A stretch of 5,233 bases of DNA, taken from contig CAMWSZ010000246.1 in assembly GCA_947177005.1 (NCBI GenBank), positions 1-5,233 of the forward strand. The letters are read 5' to 3'. Made by a program: the position numbers and the translations under genes. Shown in pieces: positions 1-3,550 of the stretch (position 1 is the first letter of the stretch; the number at the start of each line of letters is the position of its first letter). This stretch comes from an uncultured Clostridia bacterium (GTDB taxonomy: Bacteria; Bacillota; Clostridia; Oscillospirales; Oscillospiraceae). The notes under the pieces are model-generated. The model did no database searches, was not told the origin of the DNA, and saw only the letters and a list, made by a program, of their open reading frames with translations.

Positions 1-88
1 CGCCCACCATCCACTGCGGGGAGCAGTCCTGCACCGCCGCCTGCTGGGCTTCGATGGCCCGAATTGCTTCTGTTTGATAGTTCATCAT
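1..88 (-). CDS. Small mobile-element protein, N-terminal part only
   Basis: Twenty-nine codons are visible before the gene runs off the left edge. They encode MMNYQTEAIRAIEAQQAA followed by a segment containing SPQWMVG. The ATG at 88 overlaps the upstream stop as ATGA (85-88), and AGGAG at 96-100 lies 7 bases ahead, so the start is well supported; a second ATG follows directly. The EAIRAIEAQQ and PQWMVG segments remind me of small Clostridia proteins from phages and conjugative elements, some of which carry PcfK or AcrIIA9-like labels. That is memory from a short fragment, so the function stays open. It is the last visible gene of the leftward operon and translationally coupled to the gene before it. 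Confidence 0.7.
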   Translation of the reverse strand, partial: MMNYQTEAIRAIEAQQAAVQDCSPQWMVG

Positions 89-471
89 CCTTCTGCTCCT
101 TCCGGTTTATCAGACAGCCCCAACCGCTTCTTCAGATAGTCCGCAAATATCGCCGTCAGGAACTCACGCGCTTTACAGCGAACCTCCAACGACATACTGG
201 CTGCTGCCATTGTGGACAGGATCGTCTCGATCTGATCGTAGATATTGCCCTCCTGTTGGCAACTATCCGGCTTCTCGACAGAACCGCTCTCCACTGTCTT
301 TCGGCGAACAACACGCTTGGGCGCTTCCACTCCTGCTACACTGGCTCCTGCAAGAATGGCTTTGATCTCGCTGGGCTTTACCATATTGAGGTCAGCCAGA
401 ATCTTGATCTGCCTGGTCTTGTTCCGCGCCTGAAGATAATCGCGGACAATTTCTTCGCTGCTCATTTTCAT
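85..471 (-). CDS. Hypothetical early-operon protein, 128 aa
   Basis: I do not recognise a named family. The product begins MKMSSEEIVRDYLQARNKTR, a helical and basic segment that could be part of a helix-turn-helix (inference). A linker rich in K, R, V and E (about residues 45-70) follows, then a C-terminal helical segment ending in ADYLKKRLGLSDKPEGAEG. The frame is open back to 675, but the stretch above 471 overlaps the sigma-like gene. AGGAGG at 484-489 sits 12 bases before the ATG at 471, so this start was chosen; a second ATG at 465 is an alternative. The stop overlaps the next gene's ATG as ATGA, which indicates translational coupling. The gap to the upstream gene is 58 bases. Confidence 0.8.
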   Translation of the reverse strand: MKMSSEEIVRDYLQARNKTRQIKILADLNMVKPSEIKAILAGASVAGVEAPKRVVRRKTVESGSVEKPDSCQQEGNIYDQIETILSTMAAASMSLEVRCKAREFLTAIFADYLKKRLGLSDKPEGAEG

Positions 472-529
472 ACGTGCCGCCGCCCTCCTTTTTTTGGGGT
501 TCCCATATTGACATTCCTCTCCCGCCCGT

Positions 530-988
530 TTATACTGAGCGTGTATTCTTGGTTTTGCTGTCCCCGGTGTTTGCGCCGCTGGGGGCAGCGTTTTCTTTTT
601 GCCTGGTGTATTGCTCGCATCTGCATACTTCTCTTCGGTAAGCGTTATAAACCTGCTGATCGGTCGTGACGACATCCCCCAGCGTCAGACCGTCTGTTCC
701 GGGAAGGGGTGCGTCAAGACTGACTGTTTTTATCCGTCGGTTCTGCTTATCCCGTTCGTGACCAACGGCGGAACGCATGGCTCTCCAGGCGATGGTACTG
801 AATTGATATTGATGTAAATCCGGGCGGCTGAACCAGTTTTTTACTGTAAGAAGATACCGGAATATCACAACATCGAACCATTCATCCGTCGGGAGCTGCT
901 GAACCTGCAAAAAACGGAATACAAGATTTAAGTGCTGTTCGGCTGCAGCCTGCTCCGCCTCCGTAAGTGGACTTAGCTTTGTCGGCAC
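530..988 (-). CDS. Sigma-70 region 2-like protein, 152 aa
   Basis: The segment from about residue 20 to 75 (LNLVFRFL, then DEWFDVVIFRYLLTVKNW, then YQFSTIAWRAMRSAV) resembles the core-binding and -10-recognition region 2 of sigma-70 factors. A region with SLDAPLPGTDGLTLGDVV follows, like the SLD...D linker between sigma regions 2 and 4, but no region 4 helix-turn-helix is evident. The tail from about residue 125 is a low-complexity linker. It may redirect host RNA polymerase, or be a domesticated sigma relative doing something else. The start is GTG at 988, supported by AGGAGG at 996-1001 seven bases upstream. It lies in the leftward operon after the helicase fragment. A terminator-like hairpin on the opposite strand lies in its 3' end. 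Confidence 0.7.
   Translation of the reverse strand: MPTKLSPLTEAEQAAAEQHLNLVFRFLQVQQLPTDEWFDVVIFRYLLTVKNWFSRPDLHQYQFSTIAWRAMRSAVGHERDKQNRRIKTVSLDAPLPGTDGLTLGDVVTTDQQVYNAYRREVCRCEQYTRQKENAAPSGANTGDSKTKNTRSV
557..600 (+). terminator. Antisense-oriented terminator within the sigma-like gene
   Basis: On the plus strand GCTGTCCCC (557-565) pairs with GGGGGCAGC (581-589) as a 9-bp stem with one G-T wobble. A small inner GGTG/CGCC stem adds to it, and the stem is followed by G and then TTTTCTTTTT (591-600). This has the shape of a Rho-independent terminator, but it points against the gene that contains it, so it would stop rightward antisense transcription. The host gene reads through it as the linker segment QKENAAPSGANTGD. 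Confidence 0.55.
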
Positions 989-1032
989 AATTGCCCCTCC
1001 TTTCTATTTCTCAGGTCAGGATGCTCATGCCA

Positions 1033-1398
1033 TCATTCACTGGATGCCGCATCCGGCCCGATCCAGCCGAAGGTGAGCAGTGCCATATTTGCCCCGCGAA
1101 CCTGATGCGCATAGAGCGGCAGCTTGACCGGATAGTTGACAAAGGGTACCGGTTTCTCGTTCATCCGCTCCCGGTCTACCGCATCCGCCACGGCCTGAAG
1201 CTGCTGCCGCCGTGCCTCAACCTTGGGCGGCAGCTTGACAATGGTGGAGAGCTTGTCCATCAGCTCCAGATCGGCGATGCCGGTCAGCCGCTGCTTTTTC
1301 TTGTCCCACTTCATCTTGCCCCAGGACTTGATGACGGTGAACTGAACAGAGTCCATCTCGGCGATGATCAGGGTGTCCCCCTGCAAGCCCATTTTCAT
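1033..1398 (-). pseudogene. Helicase N-terminal fragment, 121 aa (truncated)
   Basis: The product resembles the N-terminus of the SNF2/DEAD-type helicases found in Clostridia phages and elements. It has an opening beta-rich domain (LQGDTLIIAEMDSVQFTVI), a WGKMKWDKKKQRLTGIADLE segment, then PVKLPLYAHQVRGANMALL. The last segment is the Q-motif-like 'YxHQ' stretch that normally precedes Walker A. The protein stops 17 residues after this at GPDAASSE, before any GxGKT or DExx motif, so it cannot be an active ATPase alone. Full-length relatives run to several hundred residues. An internal deletion is the simplest reading; a retained stand-alone N-domain is the alternative. The ATG at 1398 overlaps the upstream stop (ATGA), with GAGGTG just upstream. 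The sigma-like gene follows after about 44 bases. Confidence 0.6.
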
Positions 1399-1652
1399 GT
1401 GGCACCTCGCTCTCTGCGCATTGCATCCAAGTCCATTATGATCTCACTGCCGTTTTCGGTTCTTTCGTACTGGTCGATGGCCTTCACTAAAATGCTGGCC
1501 ATGACAAACGGGGGGATATTAAGTACCTTACCGACATCGCGGACCAAAAGAGCCAAATTGGAGATGTGCTGTTTAGGCGTACCCAGAATTTCGACGCTTG
1601 ACCGCATTCTGTCCGCGCTGGTTGTGATCGAGAGCTTGCTTTCCTTTTCCAT
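1395..1652 (-). CDS. Hypothetical protein, 85 aa
   Basis: I do not recognise the family. The product is soluble and mostly helical by eye, with a central segment NLALLVRDVGKVLNIPPFV followed by MASILVKAIDQYERTE. It has no cysteine pair and no membrane segment. The start is ATG at 1652 with GGAGA at 1661-1665 eight bases upstream. Only three bases separate it from the upstream gene, and its stop overlaps the helicase fragment's start (ATGA), so it sits inside a tightly coupled leftward operon. A role alongside replication or helicase functions is possible from position only. Confidence 0.75.
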   Translation of the reverse strand: MEKESKLSITTSADRMRSSVEILGTPKQHISNLALLVRDVGKVLNIPPFVMASILVKAIDQYERTENGSEIIMDLDAMRRERGAT

Positions 1653-1655
1653 TGG

Positions 1656-1913
1656 CTATTTCTCCATGTTCGCATCGCCGTCCTTCGGCTTTTCGTTCTC
1701 GCTCCCGCCGGTCATGCCGAACTGCACCGATGTCCAGATGTAAGCCTCGCGGAGGCACGATTCCAGGTTCTGCAAAAATGCCGCTTTATCTTCCAGAGAA
1801 ACCTGTGGACAGCCGTTCACACAGATTTCAACTGAGCCGTATCCGGGATTAGTGTCAAATGCGCCACCACTGGAGATATCCCGCCGGAATATTTTTTCAA
1901 TTATCATTGCCAT
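1656..1913 (-). CDS. Hypothetical protein, 85 aa
   Basis: No family is recognised. The N-terminus (MAMIIEKIFRRDIS) is followed by a segment with GYGSVEICVNGCPQVSLEDK, a helix AAFLQNLESCLREAYIW, and an acidic-basic tail ENEKPKDGDANMEK. The two cysteines in CVNGC could form a pair, but there is no full metal-binding motif. The start is ATG at 1913, with AAAGGA at 1922-1927 eight bases upstream. The stop lies 4 bases from the next start. It is an operon member by strand and spacing. Confidence 0.75.
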   Translation of the reverse strand: MAMIIEKIFRRDISSGGAFDTNPGYGSVEICVNGCPQVSLEDKAAFLQNLESCLREAYIWTSVQFGMTGGSENEKPKDGDANMEK

Positions 1914-1935
1914 TGGTTTTATCCTTTCTGATATT

Positions 1936-2187
1936 CTACGTTCGGATTGCCTCCTGAAACTTCATACCATTTCCCAACTTTCCCGCTTTATAGTCCATCA
2001 GCAACCCGATGTTAACCCGGTATGTATGCCGCCGGGAACCAGGGGTGCGCTTCTCTGCCGAACAGAACGGACAGATGCCGAACTGAGCCTTGACCCGGAT
2101 CTCCTGGGCTGTGGTCCCATCCTGCAAATACCTCGCAGCGTCCTCCGGTCTGATCTTCGGGATTGCCATCAACTCTTGGTCAGTCAC
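1936..2187 (-). CDS. Small CPFC-motif protein, 83 aa
   Basis: The N-terminal half (MTDQELMAIPKIRPEDAARYLQ, then GTTAQEIRVKAQ) looks like a small helical DNA-binding-type region. It is followed by GICPFCSAEK, a single CxxC knuckle, then a basic YRVNIGLLMDYKAGKLG segment. I have a general memory of similar Clostridia phage or ICE proteins without an assigned function. The start chosen is GTG at 2187, because AGGAGG at 2198-2203 lies 10 bases upstream. The frame is open to an ATG at 2232 that overlaps the XRE gene stop (ATGA), but that version would place the Shine-Dalgarno and a strong hairpin inside the gene. With one CxxC, metal binding would need dimerisation or extra ligands (inference). 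Confidence 0.75.
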   Translation of the reverse strand: MTDQELMAIPKIRPEDAARYLQDGTTAQEIRVKAQFGICPFCSAEKRTPGSRRHTYRVNIGLLMDYKAGKLGNGMKFQEAIRT

Positions 2188-2207
2188 AGGACTCACTCCT
2201 CCTTTCT

Positions 2208-2229
2208 GCCGCCAATCAGGCGGCTTTTT
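2208..2229 (+). terminator. Plus-strand terminator-like hairpin between two leftward genes
   Basis: GCCGCC (2208-2213), loop AATCA, GGCGGC (2219-2224), then TTTTT (2225-2229) form a compact perfect terminator on the plus strand, antisense to the operon it lies in. On the leftward mRNA the same hairpin ends four bases ahead of the AGGAGG of the CPFC gene and starts at the stop of the XRE gene. There it could instead set translation or mRNA stability of that junction. Confidence 0.6.
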
Positions 2230-2486
2230 CATGTGCCGGGCCGAGTCTGCTTCGAGTACGGAATATCCAAGAGTTCGCTGATGCTCTCAATCTCGGGCTG
2301 CCGGTTGGACACCCCGATCCCGTACAACAAGTTCGAGAGTGCCGCCTTGTCAACGCTATACCCCTGGTACCGGAGCATACTCACAAGGTCATCCTGTTTA
2401 AGAGATCTATCGATAAGCCGCTTCTTGACCTCTGCGCCCCAGGGGCTTAAGACCCGCCGGGTAGATGCTTCGTTGAATGCAACCAT
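2229..2486 (-). CDS. XRE-family helix-turn-helix protein, Cro-like, 85 aa
   Basis: This is the first gene of the leftward operon. From about residue 14 the product reads SPWGAEVKKRLIDRSLKQDD, then LVSMLRYQGYSVDKAALSNLLYG. This is the helix 1-2-3 pattern of small phage XRE proteins, with the recognition helix near DKAALSNLLYG and a closing helix EIESISELLDI. It is little more than the DNA-binding domain, the size expected of a Cro-like regulator. The start is ATG at 2486 with AAGGGGG upstream (GGGGG at 2494-2498, 7-base spacing). From position I infer that it represses the rightward repressor promoter or tunes its own. The AGTnTTAAnACT sites at both promoters are candidate targets, which is not shown. 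Confidence 0.78.
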   Translation of the reverse strand: MVAFNEASTRRVLSPWGAEVKKRLIDRSLKQDDLVSMLRYQGYSVDKAALSNLLYGIGVSNRQPEIESISELLDIPYSKQTRPGT

Positions 2487-2512
2487 GCTGATTCCCCCTT
2501 TGAAAATTCAGA

Positions 2513-2541
2513 TTGACAAGTATTAAAACTTTTCTTATAAT
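2513..2541 (+). promoter_or_regulatory. Rightward sigma-70 promoter, perfect consensus
   Basis: TTGACA (2513-2518) and TATAAT (2536-2541) are separated by exactly 17 bases. Transcription should start near 2548 and run through the switch into the repressor gene at 2759, leaving a leader of about 210 bases. The promoter lies inside the 5' leader of the leftward operon and points at the leftward promoter. One arm of the 14-bp inverted repeat (2517-2530) covers the end of the -35 box and most of the spacer, so a protein bound there would block RNA polymerase. Confidence 0.8.
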
Positions 2542-2658
2542 CAGGGTGGTATTCTTTTTTGCCCTGTAGATTTCTGCCCTGCATTTGTCCTCGGATAAAC
2601 AAATCAATCCTTGAACTGCTGTATGTGTGTCCTTGTAGGCTTGCAGTTTTAATACTTG
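2517..2658. repeat. Perfect 14-bp inverted repeat, one arm at each switch promoter
   Basis: CAAGTATTAAAACT at 2517-2530 is the exact reverse complement of AGTTTTAATACTTG at 2645-2658, with 114 bases between. Each arm contains the imperfect palindrome AGTnTTAAnACT, so each could be a dimer site. The two dyad centres are 126 bases apart, which is 12 turns at 10.5 bp per turn. The left arm lies in the rightward promoter spacer, the right arm just downstream of the expected leftward start. In the leftward leader RNA the arms could also pair as a 14-bp stem. Confidence 0.75.
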
Positions 2659-2668
2659 GAATGAAATT

Positions 2669-2697
2669 AGTATAACGCACTTTAGTGCAGTTTTCAA
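2669..2697 (-). promoter_or_regulatory. Leftward operon sigma-70 promoter
   Basis: On the minus strand TTGAAA (2697-2692) and TATACT (2674-2669) are separated by 17 bases. The expected start near 2662 gives a leader of about 175 bases before the XRE gene at 2486. The spacer contains the palindrome GCACTTTAGTGC, the usual arrangement for a repressor-controlled early promoter. Confidence 0.8.
2677..2688. promoter_or_regulatory. Operator site 1 (GCACTTTAGTGC)
   Basis: A near-perfect palindrome (GCACT, two central bases, AGTGC) sits between the -35 and -10 of the leftward promoter. The 13-base string ACGCACTTTAGTG (2675-2687) recurs in reverse orientation at site 2. The likely ligand is the repressor encoded at 2759-3109, by position and analogy with phage immunity regions. 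Confidence 0.75.
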
Positions 2698-2705
2698 GCG
2701 TAAAT

Positions 2706-2717
2706 TCACTAAAGTGC
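2706..2717. promoter_or_regulatory. Operator site 2 (inverted copy)
   Basis: TCACTAAAGTGC is the reverse complement of GCACTTTAGTGA, matching site 1 at 11 of 12 positions, with a shared 13-base core (2707-2719 reversed). Its centre is 29 bases from that of site 1. It lies upstream of the leftward -35 and within the repressor's own leader, 42 bases before the GTG start, so it could give cooperative binding, autoregulation, or both. Confidence 0.7.
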
Positions 2718-2758
2718 GTATTTTGGCGATTTTACCAAATTAGAAAGGCGGTATCGAT

Positions 2759-3109
2759 GTGTTTTTTGACAGATTGCAGATGCGTTGCGCAGAGATGGGT
2801 ATAAAGGTAACGCCGCTTGTAAACGAATTAGGTATAAGTAGCGGCGTTATAAGCCGTTGGAAGTCTGGTACTCTACCAAACGGAGAAACTTTGTTGAAAC
2901 TGGCTTCTCGACTAGATTGCTCTGTTGACTATTTGCTAGGCCGGGATGGGCAAAAAGAAAAGCCCGCCCCCCAAGAAGGGAGCGGGCTGGATGATAAGCA
3001 GCGTATGGTTTACGAGCGTCTTGCCAAATTGACGCCTGAAAATCTTGAGATTGCTATTGGTCAGCTTGATGTTCTGCTAACTCTTCAAGAAAAGCGAGAT
3101 AAGCACTAA
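2759..3109 (+). CDS. XRE-family immunity-type repressor, 116 aa
   Basis: Residues 4-61 form an HTH_3/XRE domain. Helix 2 is VTPLVNELGI, the recognition helix is SSGVISRWKSGTLP, then ETLLKLASRLDCSVDYLLGR, which is the diagnostic end of this domain. A charged linker follows (about 62-78, QKEKPAPQEGSGLDD), then a helical tail (MVYERLAKLTPENLEIAIGQ and onward) probably for oligomerisation. No S24/LexA peptidase domain is present, so RecA-driven self-cleavage is not expected, and induction must work differently. The start is GTG at 2759, with AAAGGCGG at 2744-2751 upstream; an ATG two bases earlier is out of frame. It is transcribed from the consensus promoter at 2513-2541 and is the likely ligand of the GCACTTTAGTG operators. 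The linker DNA contains an antisense terminator, and a minus-strand gene overlaps the 3' end by 56 bases. Confidence 0.88.
   Translation: MFFDRLQMRCAEMGIKVTPLVNELGISSGVISRWKSGTLPNGETLLKLASRLDCSVDYLLGRDGQKEKPAPQEGSGLDDKQRMVYERLAKLTPENLEIAIGQLDVLLTLQEKRDKH
2952..2988 (-). terminator. Minus-strand terminator embedded in the repressor linker
   Basis: On the minus strand AGCCCGC (2988-2982) pairs with GCGGGCT (2967-2961). A further CCC/GGG stem lies inside after one mismatch, and the hairpin is followed by TTTCTTTTT (2960-2952). It points against the repressor and lies about 65 bases beyond the stop of the small minus-strand gene at 3054, so it is the natural end of that gene's transcript. On the repressor strand the hairpin has no U-tract. 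Confidence 0.6.
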
Positions 3110-3182
3110 ACAACTCAGGGTCAAGCGTGGAAGCCTTTTCTGCCAGGCTTTGGAGCAGTTCATTACGAATGTTCTCTGACAT
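3054..3182 (-). CDS. Small antisense-overlapping protein, 42 aa
   Basis: This gene is short enough to be missed by common length cut-offs. It encodes MSENIRNELLQSLAEKASTL, then DPELFSAYLAFLEELAEHQA and DQ: acidic, leucine-rich, apparently two amphipathic helices, no membrane segment or cysteine. The ATG at 3182 has AAAGGG at 3191-3196 eight bases upstream and an extended -10 promoter about 45 bases upstream. The gene converges on the repressor and overlaps its last 56 bases on the opposite strand. It could encode a helical partner or antagonist of the repressor tail, or the transcript could act mainly as antisense RNA. I do not recognise a family. Confidence 0.6.
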   Translation of the reverse strand: MSENIRNELLQSLAEKASTLDPELFSAYLAFLEELAEHQADQ

Positions 3183-3224
3183 AGCTGTTTCCCTTTCCGC
3201 CGACTATGTATTTGCGCATAAATG

Positions 3225-3239
3225 AAGTATAACATACTT
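3225..3239 (-). promoter_or_regulatory. Extended -10 promoter on a perfect palindrome
   Basis: AAGTAT-AAC-ATACTT is a perfect 6-bp-arm inverted repeat. Read on the minus strand it holds TGTTATACT (3234-3226), an extended -10 (TGnTATACT) that would start transcription near 3219, 37 bases before the small gene's ATG. No good -35 lies at 17 bases; a TGACA string is only about 11 bases away. The overlap of palindrome and -10 suggests repression by a dimeric regulator whose site differs from the two operator types of the main switch. Confidence 0.5.
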
Positions 3240-3332
3240 TTTTGTCATTTTATAGGGAGAATAGACGAGACACCTTGCTTTGTTGGAAAAATTGCGACTT
3301 TGTGTGAAAAAGAGTAAACATAAGGAATTAAA

Positions 3333-3364
3333 ACCGTCCCCAGTGCTACTAACACCAAGACGGT
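3333..3364 (-). terminator. Long hairpin, possible minus-strand terminator
   Basis: ACCGTC (3333-3338) and GACGGT (3359-3364) form a 6-bp outer stem. On the minus strand the inner part also pairs (TTGGTG with CACTGG, using G-U wobbles and one bulged G) to give about 12 bp with a 7-base loop, followed by TTTAATT (3332-3326). On the plus strand the inner pairs are C-A mismatches, which favours a leftward RNA. No leftward gene to the right was found, so it may block antisense transcripts or act as a structural site. Confidence 0.35.
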
Positions 3365-3367
3365 ATA

Positions 3368-3449
3368 GAGGGCAGTAGACTTGGACCGTTTCACTGCTCT
3401 CCTATCATAACTATAAATTAGAGGGATGCAGAATAGCTAAACGATAGTT
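3368..3449 (+). repeat. Degenerate copy of the integrase leader and start (left copy)
   Basis: This stretch aligns along its length with 4719-4800. Shared blocks include GAGGGCAGTAG, CTT-GACCGT, TCAC-GC-CTC, GAGGGA and ATAGCTAA-CGAT. It keeps a 9-bp hairpin (3368-3376 with 3393-3401), a ribosome-binding-like GAGGG and the ATA codon at 3433, but the frame then hits TAG at 3445-3447. It is therefore a remnant of an integrase 5' end, lying upstream of the accessory gene. Confidence 0.7.
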
Positions 3450-3550
3450 TCTGCTGTAAAAAGAGATATTCTGTAATTGATAAACAGAAGTAGTCTTTAA
3501 GCATGTGTTCAATTGATAGGATTTTCTAAAAAGAAAGAAGGTAGAAAACA

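Larger units (their letters stand above)
3183..3550. other. Gene-free stretch between repressor region and cargo gene
   Basis: No convincing protein gene lies in these 368 bases. In order they hold the ribosome binding site and promoter of the small minus-strand gene (3183-3240), about 90 AT-rich bases with no signal I can name, a long hairpin (3333-3364), the first copy of the integrase leader (3368-3449), and about 100 AT-rich bases leading to the cargo ribosome binding site GAAGG (3537-3541). No clear promoter for the cargo was found; TTGGAC (3381-3386) with TATCAT 16 bases on is a weak candidate. Confidence 0.55.

Noticed and set aside
64..669. A long open frame on the plus strand opposite the sigma-like and 128-aa genes.
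   Set aside because: It has no ribosome binding site, is cysteine- and arginine-rich as expected of antisense reading, and lies opposite two coupled minus-strand genes with good start signals.
1677..1693. GCCG-TCCTT-CGGC followed by TTTTC as a fourth antisense terminator.
   Set aside because: The 4-bp stem is too short and the T-run weak; normal coding sequence for KPKDGD explains it.
967..1743. A 258-codon plus-strand open frame.
   Set aside because: It is antisense to three minus-strand genes with ribosome binding sites and ATGA couplings; the protein shows no family features.
1852..2526. A 224-codon plus-strand open frame.
   Set aside because: It lies opposite the CPFC and XRE genes and ends inside the consensus promoter; it is a shadow of GC-rich coding on the other strand.
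2447..2585. A minus-strand frame starting at an ATG after GAGGA in the leftward leader, running 46 codons across the XRE start.
   Set aside because: It overlaps the well-supported XRE gene in another frame and contains a promoter and repeat arm; its composition does not look like a protein. A leader peptide cannot be excluded.
3303..3378. A 24-codon plus-strand frame from a GTG (KKSKHKELKP and on), ending at TAG within the first leader copy.
   Set aside because: No proper ribosome binding site, and it spans the long hairpin, which explains the sequence better. It is too short to support alone.
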